A DNA stretch of 64,000 nucleotides from assembly GCF_016785085.1 (NCBI RefSeq), contig NZ_JAENHO010000002.1:682001-746000 (forward strand), read 5' to 3'. Positions 51,201-58,455 of the stretch are shown here, one piece after another. Under the pieces are notes generated by a model. It ran no database searches. It was not told the DNA's origin and saw nothing but the letters and a program-made list of their open reading frames with translations. The position numbers were made by a program, and so were the translations under genes. Within the stretch, counting starts at the first letter, position 1. Each line of letters starts with the position of its first letter. The DNA comes from Paractinoplanes lichenicola (GTDB lineage Bacteria > Actinomycetota > Actinomycetes > Mycobacteriales > Micromonosporaceae).

Positions 51201-52263
51201 CGACGCGATCCAGGCGGTGGCCGCCGACCTGCGGGTCCAGGGCAAGTTCCAGGAGGCCGTCGACCTGTCCCGCGAGGTCTACGCCAAGTGTGGCCGCGGA
51301 CTCGGCGAACACGACCCGATCACGCTGAACGCCGGGCACAACCTCGCGGTCAGTCTTCGGCTGGCCGGGCTGTTCGAGGAGGCGCGCGAGCTCGATGTCG
51401 AGATCTACAACGGCAAGGTCCGGACATTCGGCGCCGGGCATGTGGACACGCTCGTCGCCATGCGTGGTGTCCTGATCGATCGGCGGCAGCTCGGCGACTA
51501 CATGGAGTCGCGCGACGAGTTCGAGCTGCTGGCCCAGACGTTCGTCGACACACTCGGCAACCGCGACCCGCAGACGCTGGAGACCTATCGGAGCCTGTCG
51601 GTGACCCGCCGCAAGGCCGGCGACCATCAAGGCGCGCTTGACCTGTCGCGGGACGCACTGGACAGGTATCAGATAGCGCTGGGGGCGGACAACCCCAGCA
51701 CGCTCGCGGCCGCCCTGAACCTGTCGCTCGACCTGCGCCAGGCCGGCCAACTCGACGAGGCCGAGCAGATCGCCGAGGAGAACTTCCGGCGGTTCCGGCT
51801 GACGCTCGGCAAGGAACATCCGCACGCGCTCTCCGCCGGTGGCAACCTGGCGATCATCCTGCGGTTGCGGGGCAACCTGACTGACTCACGCGGGCTCAAC
51901 GAGGCGACCGCACGCCGTCTGCGCGACCGGCTGGGCGACTCGCACATCCTGACGCTGGGTTGTACAACCAATCTGGCCAGCGATCTCTTCGCCTCTCGCG
52001 AATACCAGGCGGCTCACGACCTCGACACCGAGAACCTCGCGCGCTACCGCAATGTTCTCGCCGAGGATCATCCGTCCACGCTGGCCGCGGCTCTGAACCT
52101 GGCGATCGACCTCAAAGTGCTGGGCCGGTTGGACGAGGCGACGGAGCTGAGGCAGGACACCGTCGAGCGCTACCAACGGACCCTCGGCGCCGACCACCCC
52201 GCCACATTTGCCGCTGAACAGTGGACTCGGGCCAACTGTGACATGGATCCGATGCCGCTGTGA
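48280..52263 (+). CDS. SAV_2336 N-terminal domain, NB-ARC ATPase and TPR giant protein (FxsT-like)
   Basis: The 1327-residue protein has a SAV_2336-type N-terminal domain at about 60-330 (WDFEVLVDDHHSMQLWTEAIDAFADEI, RLLLICTDGAAPGWRRG, HMLPQQLWGRSGVIG), a vWA-like part. An NB-ARC ATPase runs about 505-800 (Walker A GMGGVGKT at 532-539, LLIFDNAD near 606-613, DLPLAIEQAGAWL). More than ten TPRs follow from about 930 (A..LN..L...HR..LG..H). The fusion resembles the tetratricopeptide protein of FxSxx-COOH loci. GTG 48280 follows GGAGGAG. It probably assembles when the system is triggered. Confidence 0.8.
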   Translation: MAESSPSAGQGPTLPEAPSGDVTTIEQQTVHLPGGDAQWPVVVSYPGDGTVAAALRPLAELGVSRDDWDFEVLVDDHHSMQLWTEAIDAFADEIVRLEIFRRVRRWRLRVPSTTAEPPRLARLTDQEPTRAAQVLVEPGRPRLLLICTDGAAPGWRRGTLTEALRAWGETHLVAAVHMLPQQLWGRSGVIGLRTSLEPLGDAHANAGLRLHADATPTDLGEQEAAVPSLIVPVIELDGPWLYELARLISSPEAEPVAVPCLFLSDPAAGPPVHRGDPAPASPGRTVALFRAEASPQAVSLARLLAAAPLNISIMRLVQARLLPGSRPEHLAELVVAGLLGPVAANPAVDDLGLVTHEFVAGARVALLRASDQQTTRQVLHLLDQYLGDRVPLIRLVASAVRSPSHTTITSISPGERRLAQVQAVVLRALSGPHLALAGEIERNLVPPSPAPFTPPTPPEVTVQANQGAESPFPKPTVDVAPKAPGSAARVPVIFGRLPPRNPNFTGRLELLEQLRTRLAAGTTAVLPEALHGMGGVGKTQVVIEYVYQHQAEYEVIWWISAEQTSQIVAGMVELAQRLELPVEAEAAAAVPAVRDALRRGTPYSNWLLIFDNADSPEEVTEFFPKGGPGRILVTSRNSRWGAVARSLEVDVFERAESISLLRLRTDRPGQVGKRSVLSDDDANKLSEVLGDLPLAIEQAGAWLAETGMPAHEYLELFDSKTTELMEMSTPVPFYQIPVAAAWNVSLDHLARNRPAALRLLQLCAFLAPEPISRGLLLGPSAAQIEEEADSALRDPIQFGRSIREISRYALARIDHVNNNIQLHRLVQAVLVQRMDEQERRKMRGRAHRLLAVNDPNQPEIRSSWPRYAELYPHLRASGAIVDAEEPFVRQLVINEAKYHARWGDLKESLSISQDAYESWAPPEGAAEPPQRLEIGRWLGYVLFALGRYEEAASLNSVLLETHREQLGEEYEATFDAIQAVAADLRVQGKFQEAVDLSREVYAKCGRGLGEHDPITLNAGHNLAVSLRLAGLFEEARELDVEIYNGKVRTFGAGHVDTLVAMRGVLIDRRQLGDYMESRDEFELLAQTFVDTLGNRDPQTLETYRSLSVTRRKAGDHQGALDLSRDALDRYQIALGADNPSTLAAALNLSLDLRQAGQLDEAEQIAEENFRRFRLTLGKEHPHALSAGGNLAIILRLRGNLTDSRGLNEATARRLRDRLGDSHILTLGCTTNLASDLFASREYQAAHDLDTENLARYRNVLAEDHPSTLAAALNLAIDLKVLGRLDEATELRQDTVERYQRTLGADHPATFAAEQWTRANCDMDPMPL

Positions 52264-52279
52264 GGCCTATGTTCGAGGG

Positions 52280-52984
52280 GTGGGTGCCGGGGCGGGCGAG
52301 GACGTGGTCGCGGACGTGTATCGCGACCTCGGGCTGGCGGCCGTGTTGCGGCGATTGTTGCGGCATACCGCGCGGCTGACCGGGGCGGCCGCCGGCAGTG
52401 TGTCGCTCGTGGACGCCGGGGCCGGGCATTACACCAAGGCCGCCGAGCACGGGGCGTTGTGCCGGCTCGGTGACACGTTCCCGCTCGACGAGGGGGCGAC
52501 CGGCTGGGCCTTCAGCCGCCGGCGGCCGGGGGTCGTCGAGGAGTACGGGCGGCTGCGGGGCGGCCATCTGGCCGGGTCCGATCCGGTGCGGCGGGGGCCG
52601 GCGGCCGCGGTGCCGATCTGGTGGCGCGGTGACGTGATCGCGGTCAGTGTGACCTTCGCGCCGCGGGCCGGGGTGTTCTCGGCGCGGGACGTCGACGACC
52701 TCGAGGTGCTGACGCAGACGGTGGCGGCCGCGATCGTGCGGGCCGATCGGCTGCCGGGGTCGCCGTTGACCGCGCGGGAGGACGACGTGCTCGAGCTGAT
52801 GCGGCAGGGGCTGACCTATCGCGAGATCGCCACCGGGCTCGGCCTGTCACCCAAGACCGTCGAGAAGCACGTCGGGGCGATCATGCGGAAGACCGGCACG
52901 TCGAACCGGACGGCGGCGGTCGTGACGGCCCTCGACAGCGGCTGGCTGGGCCTGGGGGAAACACCCCATACCGCGTACGAGTGA
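52280..52984 (+). CDS. GAF-LuxR transcriptional regulator
   Basis: The 234-residue protein has an N-terminal GAF-like sensor at about 10-165 (RRLLRHTARLTGAAAGSVSLVD, FPLDEGATGWAFSRRRPGVVEEY, AVPIWWRGDVIAVSV) and a C-terminal LuxR HTH at about 168-230 (LTAREDDVLELMRQGLTYREIATGLGLSPKTVEKHVGAIMRKTG). No receiver domain is present, so it senses a small molecule, redox state or partner. GTG 52280 is taken by frame, although the ribosome binding site is poor. It starts 16 nt after the giant TPR gene and 19 nt before the aldolase; which unit it regulates is open. Confidence 0.78.
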   Translation: MGAGAGEDVVADVYRDLGLAAVLRRLLRHTARLTGAAAGSVSLVDAGAGHYTKAAEHGALCRLGDTFPLDEGATGWAFSRRRPGVVEEYGRLRGGHLAGSDPVRRGPAAAVPIWWRGDVIAVSVTFAPRAGVFSARDVDDLEVLTQTVAAAIVRADRLPGSPLTAREDDVLELMRQGLTYREIATGLGLSPKTVEKHVGAIMRKTGTSNRTAAVVTALDSGWLGLGETPHTAYE

Positions 52985-53003
52985 TCGTGGCTTGACTGGG
53001 CGC

Positions 53004-53864
53004 ATGCCCGTCGTCGCCATGAAGGAGATCCTCGACCGTGCCCTGACCGGCTGGTACGGGGTGGCGGCCTTCAACATCGTCAACGACCTGAGCATCGAGG
53101 CCGTCCTGGCGGCGGCCGTCGAGGAACACGCCCCGGTCATCCTGCAAACCTCCGTCAAGACCGTCAAGCAGTACGGAACCGCCCAGCTCAAGGGCATTTT
53201 CGACGCCCTCGTACGCGGTGTCGAGGTGCCGGTCACGCTGCACCTCGACCACTGCCCCGACCGTACGGTGATCTCGGATTGCCTGGCCGCGGGCTGGAAC
53301 TCGGTGCTGTTCGACGCGCACGAGCTCGACGTGACCGAGAACCTCAAGCAGACGACTGAGGTGGTGGCCGAGGCACGCCGTACGGGAGCGCATGTCGAGG
53401 GCGAGATCGAGGGCATCCAGGGGGTCGAGGACGACCTGGGCTCGGACGACGCGTCGACGGTCCAGTCGCTCGAGGTGGCCGTCGACTTCATCCGGCGTAC
53501 GGGGGTGGACTGTTTCGCCCCGGCCATCGGCAACGCGCACGGGCAATACAAGCAGGCGCCGGCCCTGAACGTGCGGCGGGTGACCGACCTGGTCGCGGCG
53601 ACCGGCATCCCGATGGCCCTGCACGGCGGCACCGGGCTGGCCGACGAGCAGTTCACCGACCTCATCGCCCGCGGCTGCGCCAAGGTCAACATCTCGACGG
53701 CGCTCAAGGAGAGCTTCCTGCGGTCGAGTCTGGAGTCGTTGCGGGTGGCCGAGGAGCGGAACAAGTGGGACCCGCCGACACTGTTCCGGGCCCAGCGGGC
53801 GGCCGTGGTCGACATGGCCAAGCAGCACATCCGGCTCTTCGGGGGATCGGGGCGGGCCTGGTGA
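53004..53864 (+). CDS. Class II fructose/tagatose-bisphosphate aldolase-like enzyme
   Basis: The 286-residue metal-dependent aldolase has motifs for the zinc ligands and phosphate loop: VTLHLDHCPD, HVEGEIEGIQG, APAIGNAHGQYK and MALHGGTGLADEQF. It cleaves a ketose bisphosphate or monophosphate to DHAP and an aldehyde. The following HAD phosphatase, DhaL and DhaK suggest a pathway for a short ketose or deoxy-sugar phosphate. ATG 53004 starts in MPVVAMKEILDRA; an upstream TTG at 52992 is possible. The stop overlaps the next start (GTGA). Confidence 0.88.
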   Translation: MPVVAMKEILDRALTGWYGVAAFNIVNDLSIEAVLAAAVEEHAPVILQTSVKTVKQYGTAQLKGIFDALVRGVEVPVTLHLDHCPDRTVISDCLAAGWNSVLFDAHELDVTENLKQTTEVVAEARRTGAHVEGEIEGIQGVEDDLGSDDASTVQSLEVAVDFIRRTGVDCFAPAIGNAHGQYKQAPALNVRRVTDLVAATGIPMALHGGTGLADEQFTDLIARGCAKVNISTALKESFLRSSLESLRVAEERNKWDPPTLFRAQRAAVVDMAKQHIRLFGGSGRAW

Positions 53865-54619
53865 CCGCGCTCGTCTTCGACTGCGACGGGGTGCTGGCCG
53901 ACACCGAACGCCACGGCCACCTGCCCGCCTTCAACGCCACCTTCGAGCGGTTCGGGCTGCCGGTGCGGTGGACCGAGCGGGAGTACGGCGAGAAGCTCAA
54001 GATCGGCGGGGGCAAGGAGCGGATGGCGAGCCTGTTCGCCGACCCGGCCTTCGCGGCGGCCGTGGGAGATGCCGACCGTACGGAATTGCTGCTGGCCTGG
54101 CACAAGGCGAAGACGGCCGCGTTCAAGCAGCTCGTCGCCGACGGCCGCGTCCCGCCCCGGCCCGGCATCGCGCGGATCATCCACGCGGCCCTCGACGCGG
54201 GCTGGGTCGTGGCCGTGGCGTCGACGTCGGCCGAGGAATCCGTCCGGGCCGTGCTCGAGAAGGCGGTCGGCCCGAACAGCATTCCCGTCTTCGCGGGTGA
54301 CGTGGTGCCGGCCAAGAAGCCCGACCCGGCGATCTACGACCTGACGGTGGCCCGCCTCGGACTGGACCGCGCGCGGACGCTCGTGATCGAGGACTCGCGC
54401 AACGGGCTGCTGGCCGCGACCGGCGCCGGGCTGCGCTGCCTGGTCACCGTCAACGACTACACCCGCGGCGAGAGCTTCGACGAGAGCGTGCTGGTGGTCT
54501 CGGAACTGGGCGACCCCGGCCGTACGCCGATCGAGGTGCTGGCCAACCGGGGCGCGGCCCGGCCCGGCGACTACGTGACGCTCGACGACATGCGCGCCTG
54601 TCTGGAGGAGCCCCGATGA
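53861..54619 (+). CDS. HAD-IA phosphatase/phosphomutase-like hydrolase
   Basis: The 252-residue HAD enzyme has motif I LVFDCDGVLADTE with Asp nucleophiles, an alpha-helical cap at about 20-85, motif II VASTSAEES, the KPDPAIYDL lysine region and the motif IV acidic pair in VIEDSRNG. The cap and GVLADTE pattern resemble CbbY/beta-phosphoglucomutase-type members. It would dephosphorylate or isomerise a sugar phosphate in the same pathway as the aldolase and DhaKL. GTG 53861 overlaps the aldolase stop; the end overlaps dhaL (ATGA). Confidence 0.88.
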   Translation: MTALVFDCDGVLADTERHGHLPAFNATFERFGLPVRWTEREYGEKLKIGGGKERMASLFADPAFAAAVGDADRTELLLAWHKAKTAAFKQLVADGRVPPRPGIARIIHAALDAGWVVAVASTSAEESVRAVLEKAVGPNSIPVFAGDVVPAKKPDPAIYDLTVARLGLDRARTLVIEDSRNGLLAATGAGLRCLVTVNDYTRGESFDESVLVVSELGDPGRTPIEVLANRGAARPGDYVTLDDMRACLEEPR

Positions 54620-55230
54620 GCCTGGCCAGCACGGAACTGGTGGTCCGCACTATCGCCGAGACCGCGATCGGGAACGAGAAGTACTTCGGCGACCTCGACT
54701 CGGTGGTCGGCGACGGCGACTTCGGCTACTCACTGGCCCGCGGGTTCGAGAAGCTGCTGGAGGGCTGGGACGACCTCGACCGCAGCAGCCCGGGCGCGTT
54801 CCTCAAACGTACGGGAATGGTCATCGCCTCCCGGATCGGCGGCACGTCGGGACCGCTCTGGGGCACCGCGTTCATGCGGGCCGGCGGGGCCGCGGGCGAC
54901 TCCGCCGACCTCACCGGCGACCAGGTGGTGGCGATGCTGCGGGCGGCGATCGAGGGCATCAAGGCGCGCGGGCAGTCCGATGTGGGCGACAAGACGCTGC
55001 TGGACGCGCTGGTGCCGTTCACCAACGCTCTTTCCGGAGGTCCCCTGGCCGAGGCCGCGTCAGCCGCCCGCAAAGCGGCCGACGCCACCAGCGAGATGGT
55101 CGCCAAGCGGGGACGTGCTGCGTACACCGGCGAACGCAGCAGGGGATCGGTCGACGCCGGAGCGATGGCGGTGGCTGTCATCGCCGAACGGATCAGCGAG
55201 ATCTGGCCTGGAGAAGGAGCTTCGTCGTGA
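54616..55230 (+). CDS. dhaL: Dihydroxyacetone kinase ADP-binding subunit DhaL-like
   Basis: The 204-residue helical-barrel subunit binds ATP or ADP and, with DhaK, phosphorylates dihydroxyacetone or a related ketose. The phosphate-binding turn is VVGDGDFGYSLARGFE, where the canonical GDGDHG has Phe in place of His; the Asp residues for magnesium remain. The block RIGGTSGPLWG and GARSRGSVDAGA-like end (ERSRGSVDAGAMAV) are conserved. No DhaM phosphotransfer gene is present, so the kinase is probably ATP-dependent. ATGA overlaps precede and follow it. Confidence 0.88.
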   Translation: MSLASTELVVRTIAETAIGNEKYFGDLDSVVGDGDFGYSLARGFEKLLEGWDDLDRSSPGAFLKRTGMVIASRIGGTSGPLWGTAFMRAGGAAGDSADLTGDQVVAMLRAAIEGIKARGQSDVGDKTLLDALVPFTNALSGGPLAEAASAARKAADATSEMVAKRGRAAYTGERSRGSVDAGAMAVAVIAERISEIWPGEGASS

Positions 55231-56321
55231 AAAAGTTCGTCAACGATCCCAAGAACTTCGTGCCCGAGATGCTCGAGGGGATCGCCCTCGCCAACCCGGA
55301 CACACTGAAATACGTCCCCGCCTACAACCTGATCATGCGGGCCGCCGCGCCCAGCGAGAACAAGGTCTCGATCGTGCAGGGCTCCGGTTCCGGGCACGAA
55401 CCCGCGCACGTGATGGTGGTCGGCAAGGGCATGCTCGACGCGGCCTGCCCCGGTGACGTGTTCGCGGCGCCGCCGATGGACTACGTCTACGAGACGGCGA
55501 AGCTGCTGGCCTCGCCCAAGGGTGTGCTGCTGCTGGTCAACAACTACACCGGCGACCGGATGGCCTTCGACATGGGTAAGGAGATGGCCGACGCCGACGG
55601 CATCCGCTGCGAGATCCTGACCGTCAACGACGACGTCGCCGTGCAGGACTCGCTCTACACGGTCGGCCGGCGCGGCGTGGCCGGCAACTTCTTCGTCATC
55701 AAGGCGGTCGGGGCGGCGAGCGAGCAGGGCGCCGACCTCGACGAGCTGCTCCGCATCGGCCGCAAGGTCAACGACGTCACCCGTACGATGGGGGTCGCGC
55801 TGACCGCGTGCACGCCGCCCGCGAAGGGCTCCCCGCTGTTCGACCTGGGCGGCGACGAGATGGAGTTCGGCGTCGGCATCCACGGCGAACCGGGCCGCGA
55901 ACGCCGCAAGCTGGCCGCGGCCGACCAGATCGTCGACGACCTGCTCGACGCCGTCGTGCCCGACCTGCCCTACCGCTCGGGCGACCGGGTCGCCCTGATG
56001 ATCAACGGGCTCGGTGGCACGCCGATCAGCGAGCTCTACATCCTGTTCCGCCGGGCCAGCCAGCGCCTGACCGCCCAAGGCATCACGGTCGGCCGCAGCT
56101 ACGTCGGCGAATACTGCACGTCCCTCGACATGGCCGGCGCCTCCCTGACCCTGGTCCGCCTCGACGACGAGATCTCATCCCTGCTCGAAGCCCCGGCCGA
56201 GGCCGCGGTTGGTGCTGGTCAGCGGCGGCACCCGGGGCCCTGCCGATGGGCCGGCTCGCGCAGGGAGACGAGATCGCCGACTTCGTGGTGTTCCTGCTGT
56301 CGCCCCGCAGCGGTGTGGTGA
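55227..56321 (+). CDS. dhaK: Dihydroxyacetone kinase substrate subunit DhaK with aberrant C-terminal tail
   Basis: The 364-residue subunit binds the ketose covalently through a His, here in VGIHGEPGRER. Other family blocks are MKKFVNDPKNFVPEMLEGI, IVQGSGSGHEPAH and GEYCTSLDMAGASLTLVRLDDE. Family members end about 330 residues in; this one reads past EAPAEAA into about 37 unrelated residues that lie over the SDR relic at 56212-56371. The natural stop seems to have been lost in a deletion joining dhaK to the SDR gene. Function is probably retained. GTG 55227 overlaps the dhaL stop. Confidence 0.88.
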   Translation: MKKFVNDPKNFVPEMLEGIALANPDTLKYVPAYNLIMRAAAPSENKVSIVQGSGSGHEPAHVMVVGKGMLDAACPGDVFAAPPMDYVYETAKLLASPKGVLLLVNNYTGDRMAFDMGKEMADADGIRCEILTVNDDVAVQDSLYTVGRRGVAGNFFVIKAVGAASEQGADLDELLRIGRKVNDVTRTMGVALTACTPPAKGSPLFDLGGDEMEFGVGIHGEPGRERRKLAAADQIVDDLLDAVVPDLPYRSGDRVALMINGLGGTPISELYILFRRASQRLTAQGITVGRSYVGEYCTSLDMAGASLTLVRLDDEISSLLEAPAEAAVGAGQRRHPGPCRWAGSRRETRSPTSWCSCCRPAAVW

Positions 56322-56371
56322 CCGGGTCGGTGCTCGACTGTGATCAGCAGGTAGCCGGGGGAACGGACTGA
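56209..56371 (+). pseudogene. Short-chain dehydrogenase (SDR) relic
   Basis: Two pieces of an SDR remain. LVLVSGGTRG, the N-terminal nucleotide-binding start, is at 56209-56238 in one frame; ALPMGRLAQGDEIADFVVFL and the rest to a stop, the C-terminal end, is at about 56234-56371 in another. The roughly 200 residues between are missing. The relic overlaps the tail of dhaK and probably arose by deletion of an SDR that once followed dhaK. Confidence 0.8.
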
Positions 56372-56375
56372 CGGG

Positions 56376-56471
56376 TCACCGGCGTCGGGACGGGCCGAAG
56401 AGCAGCATGGCGACGAGGCTCATCATCACCAGGGCGACCAGGAGAAAGATCAGCGCTGTCGTCGTGTCCAC
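56376..56471 (-). CDS. Small single-pass membrane protein, tentative
   Basis: A 31-codon ORF from GTG 56471 encodes VDTTTALIFLLVALVMMSLV continuing to GPSRRR, one hydrophobic helix with a positive end, a typical small membrane protein. There is no convincing ribosome binding site, and other frames are equally open in this composition. It lies 86 nt downstream of the MerR gene stop on the same strand. Confidence 0.35.
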   Translation of the reverse strand: MDTTTALIFLLVALVMMSLVAMLLFGPSRRR

Positions 56472-56557
56472 CGAGACATCTTTACGGACGGTGCCGCCTC
56501 TTGTTCGGCCTGTGACAGCTGGCGAATAAATCGGCGAAAGCCGCCGAACCGATCGAA

Positions 56558-57424
56558 CTAGGACATGCGGGCCAGCCAGCGCATGACCTCGAGGGCGTGG
56601 GAGGCCGGGTCGCGGATCGGGTGGAAGACGTGTTCCACGACGTCGTCGGTGACGATCAGGGTCAGGCGGTCGTAGAGGGTGCCCTCGGCCAGGGTGGGCA
56701 GGCCGAGGGCGGCCGCCAGGGTCAGCCGCGGGTCGGGGATCAGTGGGTAGGGCAGCTGCAGGCGGTGCACGAGCTCGCGCTGATAGCCGGTCGACTGGGC
56801 CGAGAGGCCGTAGACGCGGGCGGCCCCGGCGGCCAGGATCTCGGCGTGGTGGTCGCGCAGCCACAGCGCCTGGTCGCGAGCCCCGTGCACCTCGAGGAGG
56901 CTGCGGGGCAGGTCGACGCCGGGGCGGCCGGTCAGGGGGTAGACGAACACCACCGTACGGCCGGTGCCGAGCGCCGACAGGTCGACCGGGCGGCCGTCGG
57001 TGGCGTAGAAGCTCAGCGGCGGCAGCGCGCGGCCGGCCAGTGAGCCCGGGTCGGCATCTAAGAAAGGTGCGGTGGTGATGACCTGGCGGGCGGCCTCGTC
57101 GATGCGAGCGTCGAGCGCATCCCGCTGTGCGGTCAGTTCGCCGATCCGGGACTGCAGGCCGGTCACCGTGCTGCGGAACGTGGCCAGCGCGGCCGCGCAC
57201 ACGTCCTGCCCGGCGGCGATCGACTCCACGAACGGGCGGGTCTCCTCGACCGACAGGCCCAGCGCCATCAGCTCGCGGATCTGCGCGACCTGCCGCTCGG
57301 CGACCGGCTCGTACTCGCGGTAGCCGTTGCTCAGCCGCCGCGGCACGACCAGGCCGGCCGCCTCGTAGTAGCGCAGCGCCCGGACCGTCGTCCCGGTGCG
57401 GCGCGCCAGTTCACCCACCCGCAT
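56558..57424 (-). CDS. MerR-type regulator fused to a peroxiredoxin-like domain lacking redox cysteines
   Basis: The 288-residue protein has a MerR HTH (MRVGELARRTGTTVRALRYYEAAGLVVPRRLSNGYREYEPV), a coiled coil at about 80-115 and a thioredoxin-fold AhpC/BCP-like domain from about 125 (LPPLSFYATDGRPVDLSALGTGRTVVFVYPLTG, ARVYGLSAQSTGYQRELVHRL). Catalytic members have a Cys in GCTPQSC after the Gly-Ala-Arg; here that stretch reads GARDQALWLRDHH, so both are missing and the only cysteine is in the linker (DVCAAA). It may bind a peroxide-like or disulfide ligand instead of reducing it. Predicted leaderless start at 57424. Confidence 0.88.
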   Translation of the reverse strand: MRVGELARRTGTTVRALRYYEAAGLVVPRRLSNGYREYEPVAERQVAQIRELMALGLSVEETRPFVESIAAGQDVCAAALATFRSTVTGLQSRIGELTAQRDALDARIDEAARQVITTAPFLDADPGSLAGRALPPLSFYATDGRPVDLSALGTGRTVVFVYPLTGRPGVDLPRSLLEVHGARDQALWLRDHHAEILAAGAARVYGLSAQSTGYQRELVHRLQLPYPLIPDPRLTLAAALGLPTLAEGTLYDRLTLIVTDDVVEHVFHPIRDPASHALEVMRWLARMS

Positions 57425-57430
57425 GCCGCG

Positions 57431-57462
57431 ACCCTAAACCCGTACCCCAAGGTACGGGTCAA
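57431..57462 (-). promoter_or_regulatory. MerR-type promoter with 19/20-bp spacer and palindromic operator
   Basis: On the minus strand TTGACC (57462-57457) is followed by a 19-bp spacer and TTAGGG (57437-57432), or TAGGGT with 20 bp. The spacer contains perfect inverted arms: ACCCGTACC (57438-57446) and GGTACGGGT (57451-57459), separated by CCAA. Long spacers with a central palindrome are the hallmark of MerR-activated promoters. The start would fall at the ATG of 57424. Confidence 0.8.
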
Positions 57463-57463
57463 G

Positions 57464-58435
57464 TCAGAACTCGACCGGCGGCGCGTTGTGCGGCGTGATG
57501 ACCTGCACGGCCGACGGGTTGGTGCGCACCGGGCCGGGCAGCGCGCCGTGGGCCTGCAGCACGGCGTGGCAGGCCCGGCGCAGGTCCGTACGCAGGTCGT
57601 GGTGCAGGACGGCGGAGAGCTTGCGCTCGCGGAGCAGCATCGTGTTCTCCCGGTCGAGGTCGTGGGCGATGAAGACCCCGTACGGGTGGCCCTGGAACGC
57701 CTCGACCACGGCCGTGTTGCCGCCCGCACCGGCGTAGAGGGAGTAGATCGCCCGGATGTCCGGATGCTGCTCGCGGGCCGCGCGCAGGGCGGTTGCCTCG
57801 TCGACGGACTCGACGACGGGCCGGCGGATCTCGGCCCGGAACCCGGCGGCCCGGTCGTCCTCGCCGCGGAACGACTCGTGCGCGCGCACGACCAGCACCG
57901 AACCCGGCCGGTCGCCCAGCCACTGCTCGATCAGATAGGCGGCGGTCGCCCCGGCCGCGTGGTTGTCGATGCCCGCGTACGCGATCCGCGGGCTCGCCGG
58001 CAGGTCGGTCACCAGCGTCACCAGCGGCACCGCCAACGCGCGGGTCGCGGCCACGATCTCGGGCGTGTCCGGGGCTTTCAAGACCACCCCGTGCGATCCC
58101 GTACGTCCTAACCGCGCGAGCGTCCCCACGACGTCGCCGCCGTCGTGGAAGCGGACCCGGACGATCGCCGGACGCAGCCCCGGCAGCTCGGCCTCCATCG
58201 CCGCCCGGATCGCCGCCGAGAACCGGGCCGGCGCCCGCACGACCACGTCGACGAGGAACGTGCGGCCGCCGAGGCGCACCTGGTCGCGCTGCCGGTCCAG
58301 GTCCTCGATGGCCCGGCGCACCTCGCGGACCGTGCTCTCGCGCACCCCGCCCCGGCGGTGCAGCACCCGATCCACGGTGGCCTCGCTCAGCCCGGCCTGG
58401 ACGGCGATCTCGCGGATCCGGTACGGGTGCCTCAT
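57464..58435 (-). CDS. LacI-family transcriptional regulator
   Basis: The 323-residue repressor has the N-terminal LacI helix-turn-helix and hinge (REIAVQAGLSEATVDRVLHRRGGVRESTVREVRRAIEDL) and a periplasmic-binding-protein effector domain (FLVDVVVRAPARFSAAIRAAMEAELPG, GVVLKAPDTPEIVAATRALAVPLVTLVTDL, HNAPPVEF at the end). It starts at ATG 58435; an upstream GTG/ATG gives a non-conserved extension. Divergent from PhyH and GH32, which it probably represses via a palindrome at 58456-58470. The ligand is likely a sugar. Confidence 0.9.
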   Translation of the reverse strand: MRHPYRIREIAVQAGLSEATVDRVLHRRGGVRESTVREVRRAIEDLDRQRDQVRLGGRTFLVDVVVRAPARFSAAIRAAMEAELPGLRPAIVRVRFHDGGDVVGTLARLGRTGSHGVVLKAPDTPEIVAATRALAVPLVTLVTDLPASPRIAYAGIDNHAAGATAAYLIEQWLGDRPGSVLVVRAHESFRGEDDRAAGFRAEIRRPVVESVDEATALRAAREQHPDIRAIYSLYAGAGGNTAVVEAFQGHPYGVFIAHDLDRENTMLLRERKLSAVLHHDLRTDLRRACHAVLQAHGALPGPVRTNPSAVQVITPHNAPPVEF

Positions 58436-58455
58436 GCGTTCACGATGAGGGCCTT

